Shown here piece by piece: positions 1-8,391 of a stretch of DNA of 64,000 nucleotides (positions are counted from its first letter, which is position 1; each line of letters opens with the position of its first letter). The notes below the pieces were generated by a model. The model saw only the letters and a program-made list of their open reading frames with translations, was not told the origin of the DNA and did not search any database. Source of the DNA: Carboxylicivirga sp. M1479 (lineage in GTDB: Bacteria; Bacteroidota; Bacteroidia; Bacteroidales; Marinilabiliaceae). The position numbers and the translations under genes were made by a program. The stretch spans positions 62,001 to 126,000 of the forward strand of contig NZ_VKDE01000020.1 of NCBI RefSeq assembly GCF_007097485.1. The letters are read 5' to 3'.

Positions 1-1197
1 TTCAGAGTTACTTTAGTACGAAGAAATGATTCGGCCATATTAAAACTGGTTGAAAGTCATCAAGATGATTCCATTGACTTGATAATTGCCGACTGGAACA
101 TACAAGGCAATAAATTCAACCATGTGGTACAGGAGCTCTATGTGAACAATACCAAGAAAATACCTATTCTGGTACTCATCAGTGCATTCGGTCAGGATCG
201 TGATCTGGAGCAATTTATAAAAAACAAAAACGTAGGCTCAATCATTAAACCTATTAACTTTTCAACCTTGCACGATGCCTGTTTGGAAGCCTTTGGTAAG
301 GAAAAAACAAAATCGGCTTGGCGCAAAAAAGAACCAGGTCTCTACTTGAATGAACTACGCAAACAACAAGATGTTAAAATACTACTGGTAGAAGATAACG
401 AAACCAACAAACAAATTGGAATAGAATTACTTGAACTGGCTGGCATTAACGTAGAGGTAGTGTCTAATGGCCAAGAGGCTATTGACATTGTACGCAATAA
501 CGGCAGCGATTATTTCGACTTGGTTTTGATGGATATACAAATGCCAGTGATGGACGGATTTGATGCAACCAAAGGAATTCTGGCAATGGAAGAACATGCT
601 GCCTTGCCAATTATTGCTATGACGGCAGATGCCATTGGAGGCATGAAGAAGAAATTTCTTAACGCAGGCATGGTGGATATGATTGCCAAGCCAATTGATC
701 CTGAGCAGGTTTTCAAGAAAATATTACGATGGATTGAAAAAAGAAGAGGTAAAAAGGGCTATAAGCGCCAACCGATAACTATTAAAGAAGAACCTATAAT
801 AGTTGAAATAAACAACACAGAAAATGATCTGCCACAAATTAAAGGCATTCATGTGCACGATGGAGTAAAACGTTTTGCCAATCGTTGGGATTTCTTCAAA
901 CGTCTGTTACAGCGTTTTTATGTCGATCACGTGAATTTCATAGACGAGTTCAACAATGTACGCGAGTCGGATCGTGAAGTTGCAGAACGGATGTTGCATT
1001 CATTCAAGGGTATTTCGGGAACCATCTCAGCACCTAAGCTCTATGAGTTAGCTATTCAATCAGAACAGTCGTTTAAAAATGAAAAACCAGAATTTAGTCA
1101 ATATTTTAAAGAATTAAATCAAGAATTAGAAACCATTTTACAGGAATTGAGTACAAATAAAGCAGTTGATGTTGAGGGGTTTGAGAAACCAAAATAA
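1..1197 (+). CDS. Hybrid sensor histidine kinase, C-terminal part: two receiver domains and HPt (5'-truncated)
   Basis: The reading frame is open from base 1, so the kinase core lies upstream of the window. Counting from the in-frame Met at base 79, a first receiver domain covers the start (IIADWN with acceptor-like D5, IIKPIN with K57). A second, well-conserved receiver spans about residues 98-218 (VEDN acid pair, LMDIQMPVMDG with acceptor D152, K204). A histidine phosphotransfer domain follows at about 255-365, with the MLHSFKG motif placing the phosphorylated His at 307. The order REC-REC-HPt is typical of multi-step phosphorelay kinases. The output regulator and the sensed signal cannot be told from here. 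It ends five bases before the next gene, so the two may be cotranscribed. Confidence 0.9.
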   Translation, partial: FRVTLVRRNDSAILKLVESHQDDSIDLIIADWNIQGNKFNHVVQELYVNNTKKIPILVLISAFGQDRDLEQFIKNKNVGSIIKPINFSTLHDACLEAFGKEKTKSAWRKKEPGLYLNELRKQQDVKILLVEDNETNKQIGIELLELAGINVEVVSNGQEAIDIVRNNGSDYFDLVLMDIQMPVMDGFDATKGILAMEEHAALPIIAMTADAIGGMKKKFLNAGMVDMIAKPIDPEQVFKKILRWIEKRRGKKGYKRQPITIKEEPIIVEINNTENDLPQIKGIHVHDGVKRFANRWDFFKRLLQRFYVDHVNFIDEFNNVRESDREVAERMLHSFKGISGTISAPKLYELAIQSEQSFKNEKPEFSQYFKELNQELETILQELSTNKAVDVEGFEKPK

Positions 1198-1202
1198 TAT
1201 CT

Positions 1203-2765
1203 ATGCAGTTAAAATTAAAACTAGTATTATCAAGCGTTTTATTACTTGTATTATTTTCTTGTGAGGAACAAGTTCCGATAGGCAAACCGCTGTTCTCATT
1301 TAATTTTAATGAAAACCTGATGAATAAGGGCATGGCTAAAACAGCCATTTACGGCCCGCAGCAGGTAAGCTATAGCGTAGAACAAGCAGACACGTGTTTA
1401 GACTTATCCCTTTCGGCTAAGAACAGACATGCGCTAACCATCAAATTAAACGACAATTTTTCTCTGAGCGACTACCCTGGTTACACGGTTGCTTTTTGGG
1501 TAAAAAAGCATCCTCAGGATACAGAGAACTATACCATACTCGACCAAACTGAAACCGTTGAAAGACAAAGTAAAGGCTGGCGCATTAATGTACAAAAAAA
1601 CGGTGCATGGGAATGGTGGTTTTCAGATGGAATACAGAATTGGCACTACCAACCAACTGCAAAGCAAAAGATAAACGATGGGCGTTGGCATCACATTGCT
1701 TACTCTTACAATGCTGATTCTAAAGAAGCACGTTTTTATTATAACGGACTGAATGTCTCCGTTTACTCCATGTCCGAAAACCAATTTGCTATAAAAGGAA
1801 ACGAACTACACATTGGCACAAGTCATCCAAACCAAGGTAACAAAGAACTGTTCAATGGAAAAATAGACCAATTATCTGTCTGGTCAAGGGTCATTAACCA
1901 GCATGAAATAAAAAAGCTTTACAAACAGAAATCGAATAAAAAAATTACCCAACAAACACTCAAGAAGTCATTTAAAGTAATGACCTGGAACTTATGGGAC
2001 GGCGGGCAACACGATGGAAAATACATTGGAATACAAAGAATTAGTGACATCATTGAAGCAGAGGATCCAGATATAATTAGTCTACAAGAGCCAGGACAAG
2101 CGGCTGTAGCAATTGCCGATGCCTTAGGTTACAACATGTATAATCGCAGTTCGAACCTTAGCGTTTTAAGTCGTTTTCCAATAACAAAATCATACAACCT
2201 ATTTTACCCCGACAAAGTTGGCTGTTTAGAATTGGAGCTTGATGATAAAAAGAAAATAATTGTTTGTCCTGTTCAATTAAGTGAAAAGCCATACTTATCA
2301 CATTATTTGCAATCAGAAATAGCTCAAGCAGACTCCGTACTATTATGGGAGCATCAGACCCGTGGTAAAGAAGCTCGTTTTATATTAAGCGAATTGAGCT
2401 CATTAATTTTCAATGCCGATAAGAAACCTGTGTTTATCAGTGGCGACTTCAATTGTGGCTCGCATCTGGACTGGACTGAAACCAATAAAATTAACAATAA
2501 TAATTTAAGCATTGCCTACCCAACAAGCACACGCTTTGCAAACAAAGGGTTTATCGATAGCTATCGTCATCTTCATCCTGACGAAACAAGCCATTTTGGC
2601 TACACGGTTTCTCCCCGTTTCGACTCCATCATGAAAAACAGAACCAGTTTTAACTATTACAAAGGCGACATGATCACACCTGTCGAAAGCTATGTAATTG
2701 ACAAACACCCCAATGGTTTCCCATCAGATCAGGCAGCACTTATTACTGTGTATGAATGGGAATAG
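1203..2765 (+). CDS. Lipoprotein with LamG-like domain and endonuclease/exonuclease/phosphatase domain lacking catalytic residues
   Basis: A signal peptide ends in the lipobox LFSC (Cys20), so this should be a lipoprotein of the cell envelope. Residues about 30-245 form a LamG/concanavalin-like jelly roll (AFWVKKHPQD, GRWHHIAYSY, NGKIDQLSVWSRV). Residues about 256-520 match the endonuclease/exonuclease/phosphatase fold: MTWNLWDGG, the metal-binding SLQE and SGDFNCG. Two later catalytic positions look replaced: the usual R-I-D-[YF]-I motif reads RTSFN, and the usual terminal SDH reads SDQ (Q510). Known enzymes of the fold need that Asp/His pair, so this copy may bind rather than cut a phosphoester. 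Fold assignment is firm; substrate unknown. Confidence 0.8.
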   Translation: MQLKLKLVLSSVLLLVLFSCEEQVPIGKPLFSFNFNENLMNKGMAKTAIYGPQQVSYSVEQADTCLDLSLSAKNRHALTIKLNDNFSLSDYPGYTVAFWVKKHPQDTENYTILDQTETVERQSKGWRINVQKNGAWEWWFSDGIQNWHYQPTAKQKINDGRWHHIAYSYNADSKEARFYYNGLNVSVYSMSENQFAIKGNELHIGTSHPNQGNKELFNGKIDQLSVWSRVINQHEIKKLYKQKSNKKITQQTLKKSFKVMTWNLWDGGQHDGKYIGIQRISDIIEAEDPDIISLQEPGQAAVAIADALGYNMYNRSSNLSVLSRFPITKSYNLFYPDKVGCLELELDDKKKIIVCPVQLSEKPYLSHYLQSEIAQADSVLLWEHQTRGKEARFILSELSSLIFNADKKPVFISGDFNCGSHLDWTETNKINNNNLSIAYPTSTRFANKGFIDSYRHLHPDETSHFGYTVSPRFDSIMKNRTSFNYYKGDMITPVESYVIDKHPNGFPSDQAALITVYEWE

Positions 2766-2861
2766 TCATTTGACAGGCATTTTGTAAAAACCACTTTAAA
2801 AAAATTGTAAATTGAATAGGGGAAAAAGAATTGTAACCTGTCCTATAATAAACAGATGTGA

Positions 2862-3446
2862 ATGGCGATAAATTCTGAGGCGATAAATAACGACGAGGTG
2901 CTTTTAAAAAACATCAAAGCTGGGGACAAAAATGCCTTTGAGTTGGTGTTCAACAACTACTATGCTCATTTGGTACTTTTGGCTCAAAAATACCTTAAAG
3001 ACAAAGATTTATCAGAAAGTATTGTTCAGAGTGTTTTTGTTAAAATGTGGGAAAACAGAAAAAAGGTAGAAATAAGATCACTTAGGGGTTTCTTGGTTGT
3101 AGCCGTTCGCAACCGTTGCACCAATGAACTAAAGCATCAACAAGTCGTACGTGAATTTGAAAAAGTACACGACGATCAAAACGAGGCTGTGTGGATGACT
3201 TTTAATGAAAACGTATACCTACAGCACATTAACAAAGTAATAGACGAATTGCCTGAGCAACGCAAAAAGATATTTAAAATGAGCCGCATGGACGGTTTAA
3301 AATATCGGGAAATAGCTGCCAAACTAAATATTTCCCCAAAAACAGTTGAGGTACAAATGGGCAAAGCACTCAAATACCTGCGAGAACAGCTACAACCATT
3401 GAAAAAACAGCTATTGGCAAGCATTGCAATTTTATTTATGCTTTAA
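2862..3446 (+). CDS. ECF-type RNA polymerase sigma-70 factor (Bacteroidota family)
   Basis: This 194-residue protein has sigma region 2 (FELVFNNYYAHLVLLA, followed by VKMWENRKKV) and region 4 (ELPEQRKKIFKMSRMDGLKYREIA, then an ISPKTVEVQM helix-turn-helix). It lacks region 3 and the extra domains of housekeeping sigmas, as expected of the extracytoplasmic-function group. The hydrophobic C-terminal tail (ASIAILFML) is common in the Bacteroidota subfamily. The FecR-like anti-sigma gene starts ten bases after its stop, so the two form an operon. By analogy with Fec-type systems, the sigma would be released when the outer-membrane STN protein downstream signals through FecR. Its target promoters are not known from the window. 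Confidence 0.93.
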   Translation: MAINSEAINNDEVLLKNIKAGDKNAFELVFNNYYAHLVLLAQKYLKDKDLSESIVQSVFVKMWENRKKVEIRSLRGFLVVAVRNRCTNELKHQQVVREFEKVHDDQNEAVWMTFNENVYLQHINKVIDELPEQRKKIFKMSRMDGLKYREIAAKLNISPKTVEVQMGKALKYLREQLQPLKKQLLASIAILFML

Positions 3447-3456
3447 ATGTTACAGA

Positions 3457-4422
3457 ATGAGAGAGGAAGATAAAAATATAAGTTGGAGCCTTTTGGCAAA
3501 AGATCTATCGGGCGAATTGAGCGAGGAGGAACATATGAAGCTGCAGGAAGAATTAACTGAAAACCCAGATATTGAAAAGCAGGTTAAAAAGCTATGGGGC
3601 GATGTGCATTATGCACAAACATTAAAAAGCATTGACACTAGCAAAGCATGGAAAACAGTTGATAACCAAATTACGACCAAAAATAACAAATTTAAACTGC
3701 GACTTTACACCAGTGTTGCCGCAAGCATAATTGTTATAGTTGCCTCTTACCTATTCTTAAATATTGTATCAGAATACAAACAAACAACCATTACCACATC
3801 CCAAGCAATTGAACAAATTACTTTACCCGATGGCACAAGTGTTGATTTAAATTTTGGCAGTTCCATTACTTACCCTAAAAACTTTTCGAAAGAGAAACGC
3901 CTAGTAAAACTAAGTGGAGAAGCGTTTTTTGATGTCAAAAGAGATGAATCAAAACCTTTTGTTATTGAAACCGAAGACTTGAATATACAAGTACTTGGTA
4001 CCTCATTTAATGTTAAAGCGTATAGCGGTTCCACCAAGTCAGAAGTGGTTGTTGCAAGTGGTAAAGTTAGAGTTGATGCAAAAAACAATACTGAGAATTA
4101 CGTTCTTGAAGCTGGCGATGCAGCATCGTATTCCTCCTCATCCAATACTTTAGCCGTGCACAAAGTATCATCGCTCAATTATAAAGCTTGGAAAACTAAA
4201 GAAATTGAGTTTAACAATACACATCTCAATGAAGTAATAAAAACCATTGAACAGACCTATCACATAACAATTGTTTTGGATAAAGAAGTATTAACGAAAG
4301 AGAAACAGTTAAATGCCACTTTCAGTCAGCATTCACTAGACCATGTTCTGGAATCTGTTTGCCAAACATTTAATTTTAGTTACTCGAAAGACAAGGGCAC
4401 CTATTACATTAGTAACAAGTAA
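3457..4422 (+). CDS. FecR-like transmembrane anti-sigma factor
   Basis: The frame is open from 3424, but the start at 3457 (MREEDKNISWSLL) is preferred: it follows the sigma stop by ten bases and gives the usual FecR N-terminus. The cytosolic part contains SGELSEEEHMKLQEEL. One membrane helix follows (SVAASIIVIVASYLFLNIV), then the periplasmic FecR domain (ITLPDGTSVDLNFGSSITYP, LSGEAFFDVKRDESKPFVIE, LGTSFNVKAYSG). A C-terminal DUF4974-type region (FNNTHLNEVIKTIEQTYHI) contacts the STN domain of the outer-membrane partner in known systems. It should hold the upstream ECF sigma at the inner membrane until signalled. Confidence 0.92.
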   Translation: MREEDKNISWSLLAKDLSGELSEEEHMKLQEELTENPDIEKQVKKLWGDVHYAQTLKSIDTSKAWKTVDNQITTKNNKFKLRLYTSVAASIIVIVASYLFLNIVSEYKQTTITTSQAIEQITLPDGTSVDLNFGSSITYPKNFSKEKRLVKLSGEAFFDVKRDESKPFVIETEDLNIQVLGTSFNVKAYSGSTKSEVVVASGKVRVDAKNNTENYVLEAGDAASYSSSSNTLAVHKVSSLNYKAWKTKEIEFNNTHLNEVIKTIEQTYHITIVLDKEVLTKEKQLNATFSQHSLDHVLESVCQTFNFSYSKDKGTYYISNK

Positions 4423-4534
4423 ACTAACTGTTTATTTTCGCCTATGTTAAACTAGTTACGATTATATTAAAAGAAATTGATACATTGTAATTAGTTTTAA
4501 ATGCATATGATCCATACCTAAATCTAAGCTATTA

Positions 4535-6013
4535 ATGAATAAGTGTATAATTAGTAAATACTGCTTTATATTTTACTTATTGTGCTTTACTCCTATTATT
4601 CAAGGACAAATAACTTCCATACATCAACAAAATATTTCCCTGGAGGCTCTTTTTGATACTCTTACAAACAAAACTGATATTGATATTGCTTATGATGTTA
4701 GTGCTATTCCACAAGATAGCATCATCAGCGTATCAGCAGATAACCAACATGCTTTGCAAATAGTACAAAATGTGCTAAGCAAAGTAGCTGTTGACATAAC
4801 GTACACAAATGGGCAAATTATCATTAGCCGATACATTGTTCAAAAAAAGGAAGCATCCAAAACACTCCTGATTAAAGGGCGCGTATGTGACGCCGAAGGT
4901 GGCTCTCCATTACCCTTGGTTAATGTTGCATTCATCAACAAACCAATGGGTTCAATTACCAATTCCGAAGGTCAGTTTGAACTAAAAGTACCCAACAATT
5001 ACATTGGAGAAAAAATAGGTTTTTCATTCTTAGGATACCACAGCACACAAATAACAATTGCCGATGCAGATACTTTATTGGAAATAGATCTGAAGCCGAC
5101 CACAATCAAACTTAACGAAGTAGAAATAAGCTACAAAAAACCCGATGACATTATTCAGCAACTTCGCTACCACCATCATCAAAACTACTTTAACCAGCAA
5201 AACATACTGGAGAGTTTCTTTCGCGAATCCATCAAGCAAGATGACCAGTATGTTCAAGTTTCAGAAGCAATTATTGAAATAGTTAAACCCAGTTACATCA
5301 CTCCATCCAACTTAGAGCGCGTCAGATTCATTAAAGGCCGTAAGAAAAACGACTTACAGTCTATGGATTTTGTGGATTTTAAATTAGAGGGAGGTCCATT
5401 TCAATTCTCAAGGGTTGATATTGCCCGATATCAGGATTTTTACAAAGAAAATAATAGCACTTACAAATACCAATACGATGGTATAGATGTATTAAATGAT
5501 GAAATCGTTTATAAGGTCCGTTTTCGCCCAATTAACGATGATGGAAACCTTGTGTATCAAGGCATTCTCTACGTGCACTCCGAAAGCTTTGCCTTGGTTA
5601 GAGCTGAATTTCAATTGACAAAAAAAGCGCTACGTATCAGTGGGCGGGCTTTAATCAGAAAGGCTTCACGAAAAATAAAAGCCAAACCGATAAAGGCATC
5701 CTATTTCATTGATTATCGTCAATATGAAGATAAGTGGTTATTAAATCGAATACATGGACACATTGTTATTCACATCAATGATAAGCGCCATAAAATTGAT
5801 TCTGAATTCTCAGCTGTAACAGAGTTATTAGTTAGCAGCTTTGAGCTTAACAGTAAATATAAGCTTAAACCATCGGAACTCTACAAATCCAAGTATGTAT
5901 TAGCCGATGAAATTAAAGTAACTGATGAGGAATTTTGGAAAGACTATAACATTATTAGGCCAGATGAAGCTCTGGAAAATGTTTTTAAACAAAGTAAGGT
6001 TGTTTCCAAATAA
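4535..6013 (+). CDS. STN domain plus carboxypeptidase-regulatory-like domain protein, without TonB barrel
   Basis: A signal peptide (cleavage near IIQGQ) is followed by a secretin/TonB short N-terminal (STN) domain at about 30-100 and a carboxypeptidase-regulatory-like beta sandwich at about 112-190 (IKGRVCDAEGGSPLPLVNV). Residues 200-492 are beta-rich and begin with a motif seen in many Bacteroidota CarboxypepD-reg proteins (FFRESIKQDDQYVQVSEAI). No TonB plug or 22-strand barrel follows; SusC-type receptors exceed 900 residues. The gene lies 112 bases after fecR, the usual site of the signal-transducing receptor. It probably acts as a periplasmic or outer-membrane signal input to FecR. The ligand is unknown. 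Confidence 0.82.
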   Translation: MNKCIISKYCFIFYLLCFTPIIQGQITSIHQQNISLEALFDTLTNKTDIDIAYDVSAIPQDSIISVSADNQHALQIVQNVLSKVAVDITYTNGQIIISRYIVQKKEASKTLLIKGRVCDAEGGSPLPLVNVAFINKPMGSITNSEGQFELKVPNNYIGEKIGFSFLGYHSTQITIADADTLLEIDLKPTTIKLNEVEISYKKPDDIIQQLRYHHHQNYFNQQNILESFFRESIKQDDQYVQVSEAIIEIVKPSYITPSNLERVRFIKGRKKNDLQSMDFVDFKLEGGPFQFSRVDIARYQDFYKENNSTYKYQYDGIDVLNDEIVYKVRFRPINDDGNLVYQGILYVHSESFALVRAEFQLTKKALRISGRALIRKASRKIKAKPIKASYFIDYRQYEDKWLLNRIHGHIVIHINDKRHKIDSEFSAVTELLVSSFELNSKYKLKPSELYKSKYVLADEIKVTDEEFWKDYNIIRPDEALENVFKQSKVVSK

Positions 6014-6090
6014 GTTGATGGGACGATAAAATGAGTGGTTTTACAGTCTAGCTTGGAAACAACCTTATGGGATTGGTCATTGAAAAATTC

Positions 6091-6330
6091 TTATGCGCAA
6101 TGCTTCTGCAAGTAATCAATTGTTGATTTTACAGAAGTCAGTTGAGGTATCTCTTCATTTTGAATCGCTACATCAAAACGTGTTTCTAAATAAAACAGAA
6201 AGCAATTCATGTCTAATTCATCAACAAAAAGTTCATCACGTAGCGACGCTTCTTCATTAATTCGGTTCTTTGGTACACCTGTTTTTCTTAAAACCTTGTA
6301 CAAATTTCGCCTTATCGATTTAGCATTCAT
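6091..6330 (-). CDS. Acyl-carrier-like small protein lacking the phosphopantetheine serine
   Basis: The 79-residue protein has the length and four-helix pattern of an acyl carrier protein. Where carriers have the D-S-L motif carrying 4'-phosphopantetheine, this one reads VDELDMNCFLFYLE, with Glu38 in place of Ser. The flanking pattern remains carrier-like: an acidic helix II, then RFDVAI, then a TSVKSTIDYLQKH terminal helix. It therefore cannot be loaded in the normal way and may be a structural or regulatory relative. It stands alone, converging with the STN gene and divergent from the barrel gene. An overlapping plus-strand frame at 6209-6391 was judged a shadow. Fold confidence is moderate. 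Confidence 0.72.
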   Translation of the reverse strand: MNAKSIRRNLYKVLRKTGVPKNRINEEASLRDELFVDELDMNCFLFYLETRFDVAIQNEEIPQLTSVKSTIDYLQKHCA

Positions 6331-6494
6331 ATCTCGATTCTTTTTTGTTACAGTTATAAGACAATTAAAAAGTGCAGTGGACGTACACTAAAATTGAATA
6401 TTTGTAAAAAAAATTCAATTTTCTTTACACAAACATCTCAATACACTGTAATTGTGCTAATTACAAACTCAGTTGAAATTGTATTTTTTCTGTT

Positions 6495-6502
6495 TATCTT
6501 TG
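6495..6502 (+). promoter_or_regulatory. -7 promoter box TATCTTTG
   Basis: Matches the Bacteroidota TAnnTTTG -7 consensus and ends 16 bases before the ATG of the outer-membrane barrel gene. No convincing -33 box was assigned. Confidence 0.55.
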
Positions 6503-6518
6503 ATAAATACTAATATCA

Positions 6519-7706
6519 ATGAACCTCAACATGGTGAGAACTCTCTTTTTGTGTTTTTTATTACTTGGCAGTTTTGCATTTAAAAGCATTGCTCAGACGG
6601 ATTCTATTGATCACAAAAAACTTTTACACAACATTGATTCCTTACGTTTTGCGAAAATAGAAAAACGTACATTTAAATTAATGCCATACATAGCACCTTC
6701 CTACTCTCCAGAAACTGAGTGGATGCTAGCAGGAGGAGGACTTATTACTTTTAAAACACAAAAGGATCGTCTGTTGAATTTATCATCCATTCCTTTTTCA
6801 GTTGGCTATAGTTCCAATGGATCTTTTTCGGTTCGTGCACTCAATGTCATCTATTGGAAAGGTGATAAAATGAGGTCTATTGGCGAATTTCAATTTAGAG
6901 ATATGCCAGATAATTATTGGGGTGTAGGGTTTCATAACGGTGATACTGTACCACAGTCTAGCGCAACTACTGCTTACACTCGAAATTATTGGCGATTTTT
7001 CCAACGTCTCATGTTTCGTACCAAAGGCAAGCTGTTTGTAGGCCTTGTAATAGATCTCAATCAAACACGTGCGAAAAACTTGAATGAACGCATGCTACAA
7101 GATCCAGATGTCATCTTAAGTGGAACTGATATTTTCAATACTGGTGTAGGCCTTGAAGTTAACTACGATACGCGAGACTTTGTTCAAAATGCTTATGAGG
7201 GAGTATATATCAGCGGCACATTTACAGCCTATAGTAAGTTTTGGGGAGGTAATACACAATACAATATCTTTGATTTTGATTATCGGCAATACTTGAAAAT
7301 TAAACGGGAACGACGCACATTGGCCTGGCAGGTAAAAAGTCGTTTTACATTTAGTGGAGAGACACCGTGGACCGACAAATCAATGCTGGGTGGCCTAGAT
7401 AATATGAGAGGTTATACCATGGGGCGTTTTAGAGATGACTACATGCTTTTTGCAACTGTAGAATACAGGCATATGTTCCAGCGAAAAAAGTTAAATAAAA
7501 AAGGCAATTATAATAGTCGTTTTGGCTATGTAGCTTGGTTAGGAGGGGGCTCTGTGGCTCCTACTTACAATAAAATGACAAATTGGCTACCTAATGCGGG
7601 ACTTGGCTTACGGGCAGAGCTACAACCACGCATGAATATTCGAATAGATTATGGTATTGCCCGAGGCGAAAAAGGCATATACATTACTTTCTCAGAAGTT
7701 TTTTAG
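6519..7706 (+). CDS. Omp85/BamA-TamA-like outer-membrane beta-barrel protein without POTRA domains
   Basis: A signal peptide (SFAFKSIAQ) precedes about 370 residues of alternating aromatic beta strands. The diagnostic loop GGLDNMRGYTMGRFRD matches the [VL]RGF/RGY element of the Omp85 bacterial surface antigen barrel. The final strand IYITFSEVF ends in Phe, as in Omp85 barrels. At 395 residues there is no room for POTRA repeats, so it is a barrel-only member rather than the essential BamA. Such proteins in Bacteroidota are of unknown role. The gene is monocistronic, with its own promoter box and DUF4494 downstream. Confidence 0.85.
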   Translation: MNLNMVRTLFLCFLLLGSFAFKSIAQTDSIDHKKLLHNIDSLRFAKIEKRTFKLMPYIAPSYSPETEWMLAGGGLITFKTQKDRLLNLSSIPFSVGYSSNGSFSVRALNVIYWKGDKMRSIGEFQFRDMPDNYWGVGFHNGDTVPQSSATTAYTRNYWRFFQRLMFRTKGKLFVGLVIDLNQTRAKNLNERMLQDPDVILSGTDIFNTGVGLEVNYDTRDFVQNAYEGVYISGTFTAYSKFWGGNTQYNIFDFDYRQYLKIKRERRTLAWQVKSRFTFSGETPWTDKSMLGGLDNMRGYTMGRFRDDYMLFATVEYRHMFQRKKLNKKGNYNSRFGYVAWLGGGSVAPTYNKMTNWLPNAGLGLRAELQPRMNIRIDYGIARGEKGIYITFSEVF

Positions 7707-7801
7707 AGAATAACAGACTCTATCACAACTATTTTAGACCAATTTAAAATTGCACGTTTGGCATTTTTTAATTTCTCGCTCTCCACAAGTATCAATCTTT
7801 T

Positions 7802-7809
7802 TATCTTTG
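7802..7809 (+). promoter_or_regulatory. -7 promoter box TATCTTTG
   Basis: TAnnTTTG match 20 bases before the DUF4494 start codon, which supports that start. Confidence 0.55.
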
Positions 7810-7829
7810 CCTCCTAAATATATAGTGAT

Positions 7830-8348
7830 ATGCAGAATTTATTCGAGTGTAAAGTCAAATACGAAAAGATTGATGAACAATCTGGAGGACAAAAAAAAGT
7901 TAGCGAAACATACCTAATAGATGCTGTTTCTTTTACTGAGGCAGAATCAAGAATCCATAAAGAAATGGAATCAATGATTCGTGGAGAATTTATGGTAACC
8001 AATATCCGCAAAGCAAATTATACCGAGATATTTGAAAACGAAGATGGTGACATGTGGTATAAAAGTAAAATATCATTTGCTTCTATTGATGAGAAATCGG
8101 GGAAAGAAAAAAAAGTAAGTAACCAAATATTGGTATTGGCAAGCGATGTTAAAGATGCCTTTGATAAAATACATCAAGGAATGGGTGGTTTAACTGTTGA
8201 TTTTGATATTAATGCCATTTCTGAAAGTCCAATCCTGGATTTTTTCCCTTACTTTAAGGGTGATGAGGTAAACGATGAAATACCATCTAATCTAAAGCCT
8301 CTTAATACAACAAACACAGATAGTAACTCAGATAATTTTGAGATATAA
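7830..8348 (+). CDS. DUF4494 domain protein
   Basis: This 172-residue cytosolic protein belongs to the Bacteroidota-restricted DUF4494 family, recognised from LFECKVKYEKIDEQSGGQKK, YLIDAVSFTEAESRI and MVTNIRKANYTEIFE. The same pattern recurs in its second half (KSKISFASIDEKSGKEKKVS, ILVLASDVKDAFDKIHQGM), which suggests two related halves. No enzymatic motif is visible. The C-terminus is acidic and low in complexity. In other Bacteroidota these genes are conserved but uncharacterised, so I assign no function. It ends just before a hairpin terminator shared with the convergent transaldolase-like gene. Confidence 0.88.
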   Translation: MQNLFECKVKYEKIDEQSGGQKKVSETYLIDAVSFTEAESRIHKEMESMIRGEFMVTNIRKANYTEIFENEDGDMWYKSKISFASIDEKSGKEKKVSNQILVLASDVKDAFDKIHQGMGGLTVDFDINAISESPILDFFPYFKGDEVNDEIPSNLKPLNTTNTDSNSDNFEI

Positions 8349-8357
8349 AAAATACCT

Positions 8358-8391
8358 AAGGCCTTAAGCACAAAACTTAAGGCCTTTTTTT
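8358..8391. terminator. Bidirectional intrinsic terminator
   Basis: An 11-base perfect inverted repeat (arms 8358-8368 and 8376-8386, 7-base loop) is followed by seven T and preceded by an A-rich run. It lies between convergent genes and overlaps the stop codon of the minus-strand gene. Confidence 0.85.

Noticed and set aside
6209-6391. Plus-strand 60-codon frame opposite the carrier-like gene
   Set aside because: Ser/Arg-rich with no domain; the antisense frame has a clear carrier-like pattern.
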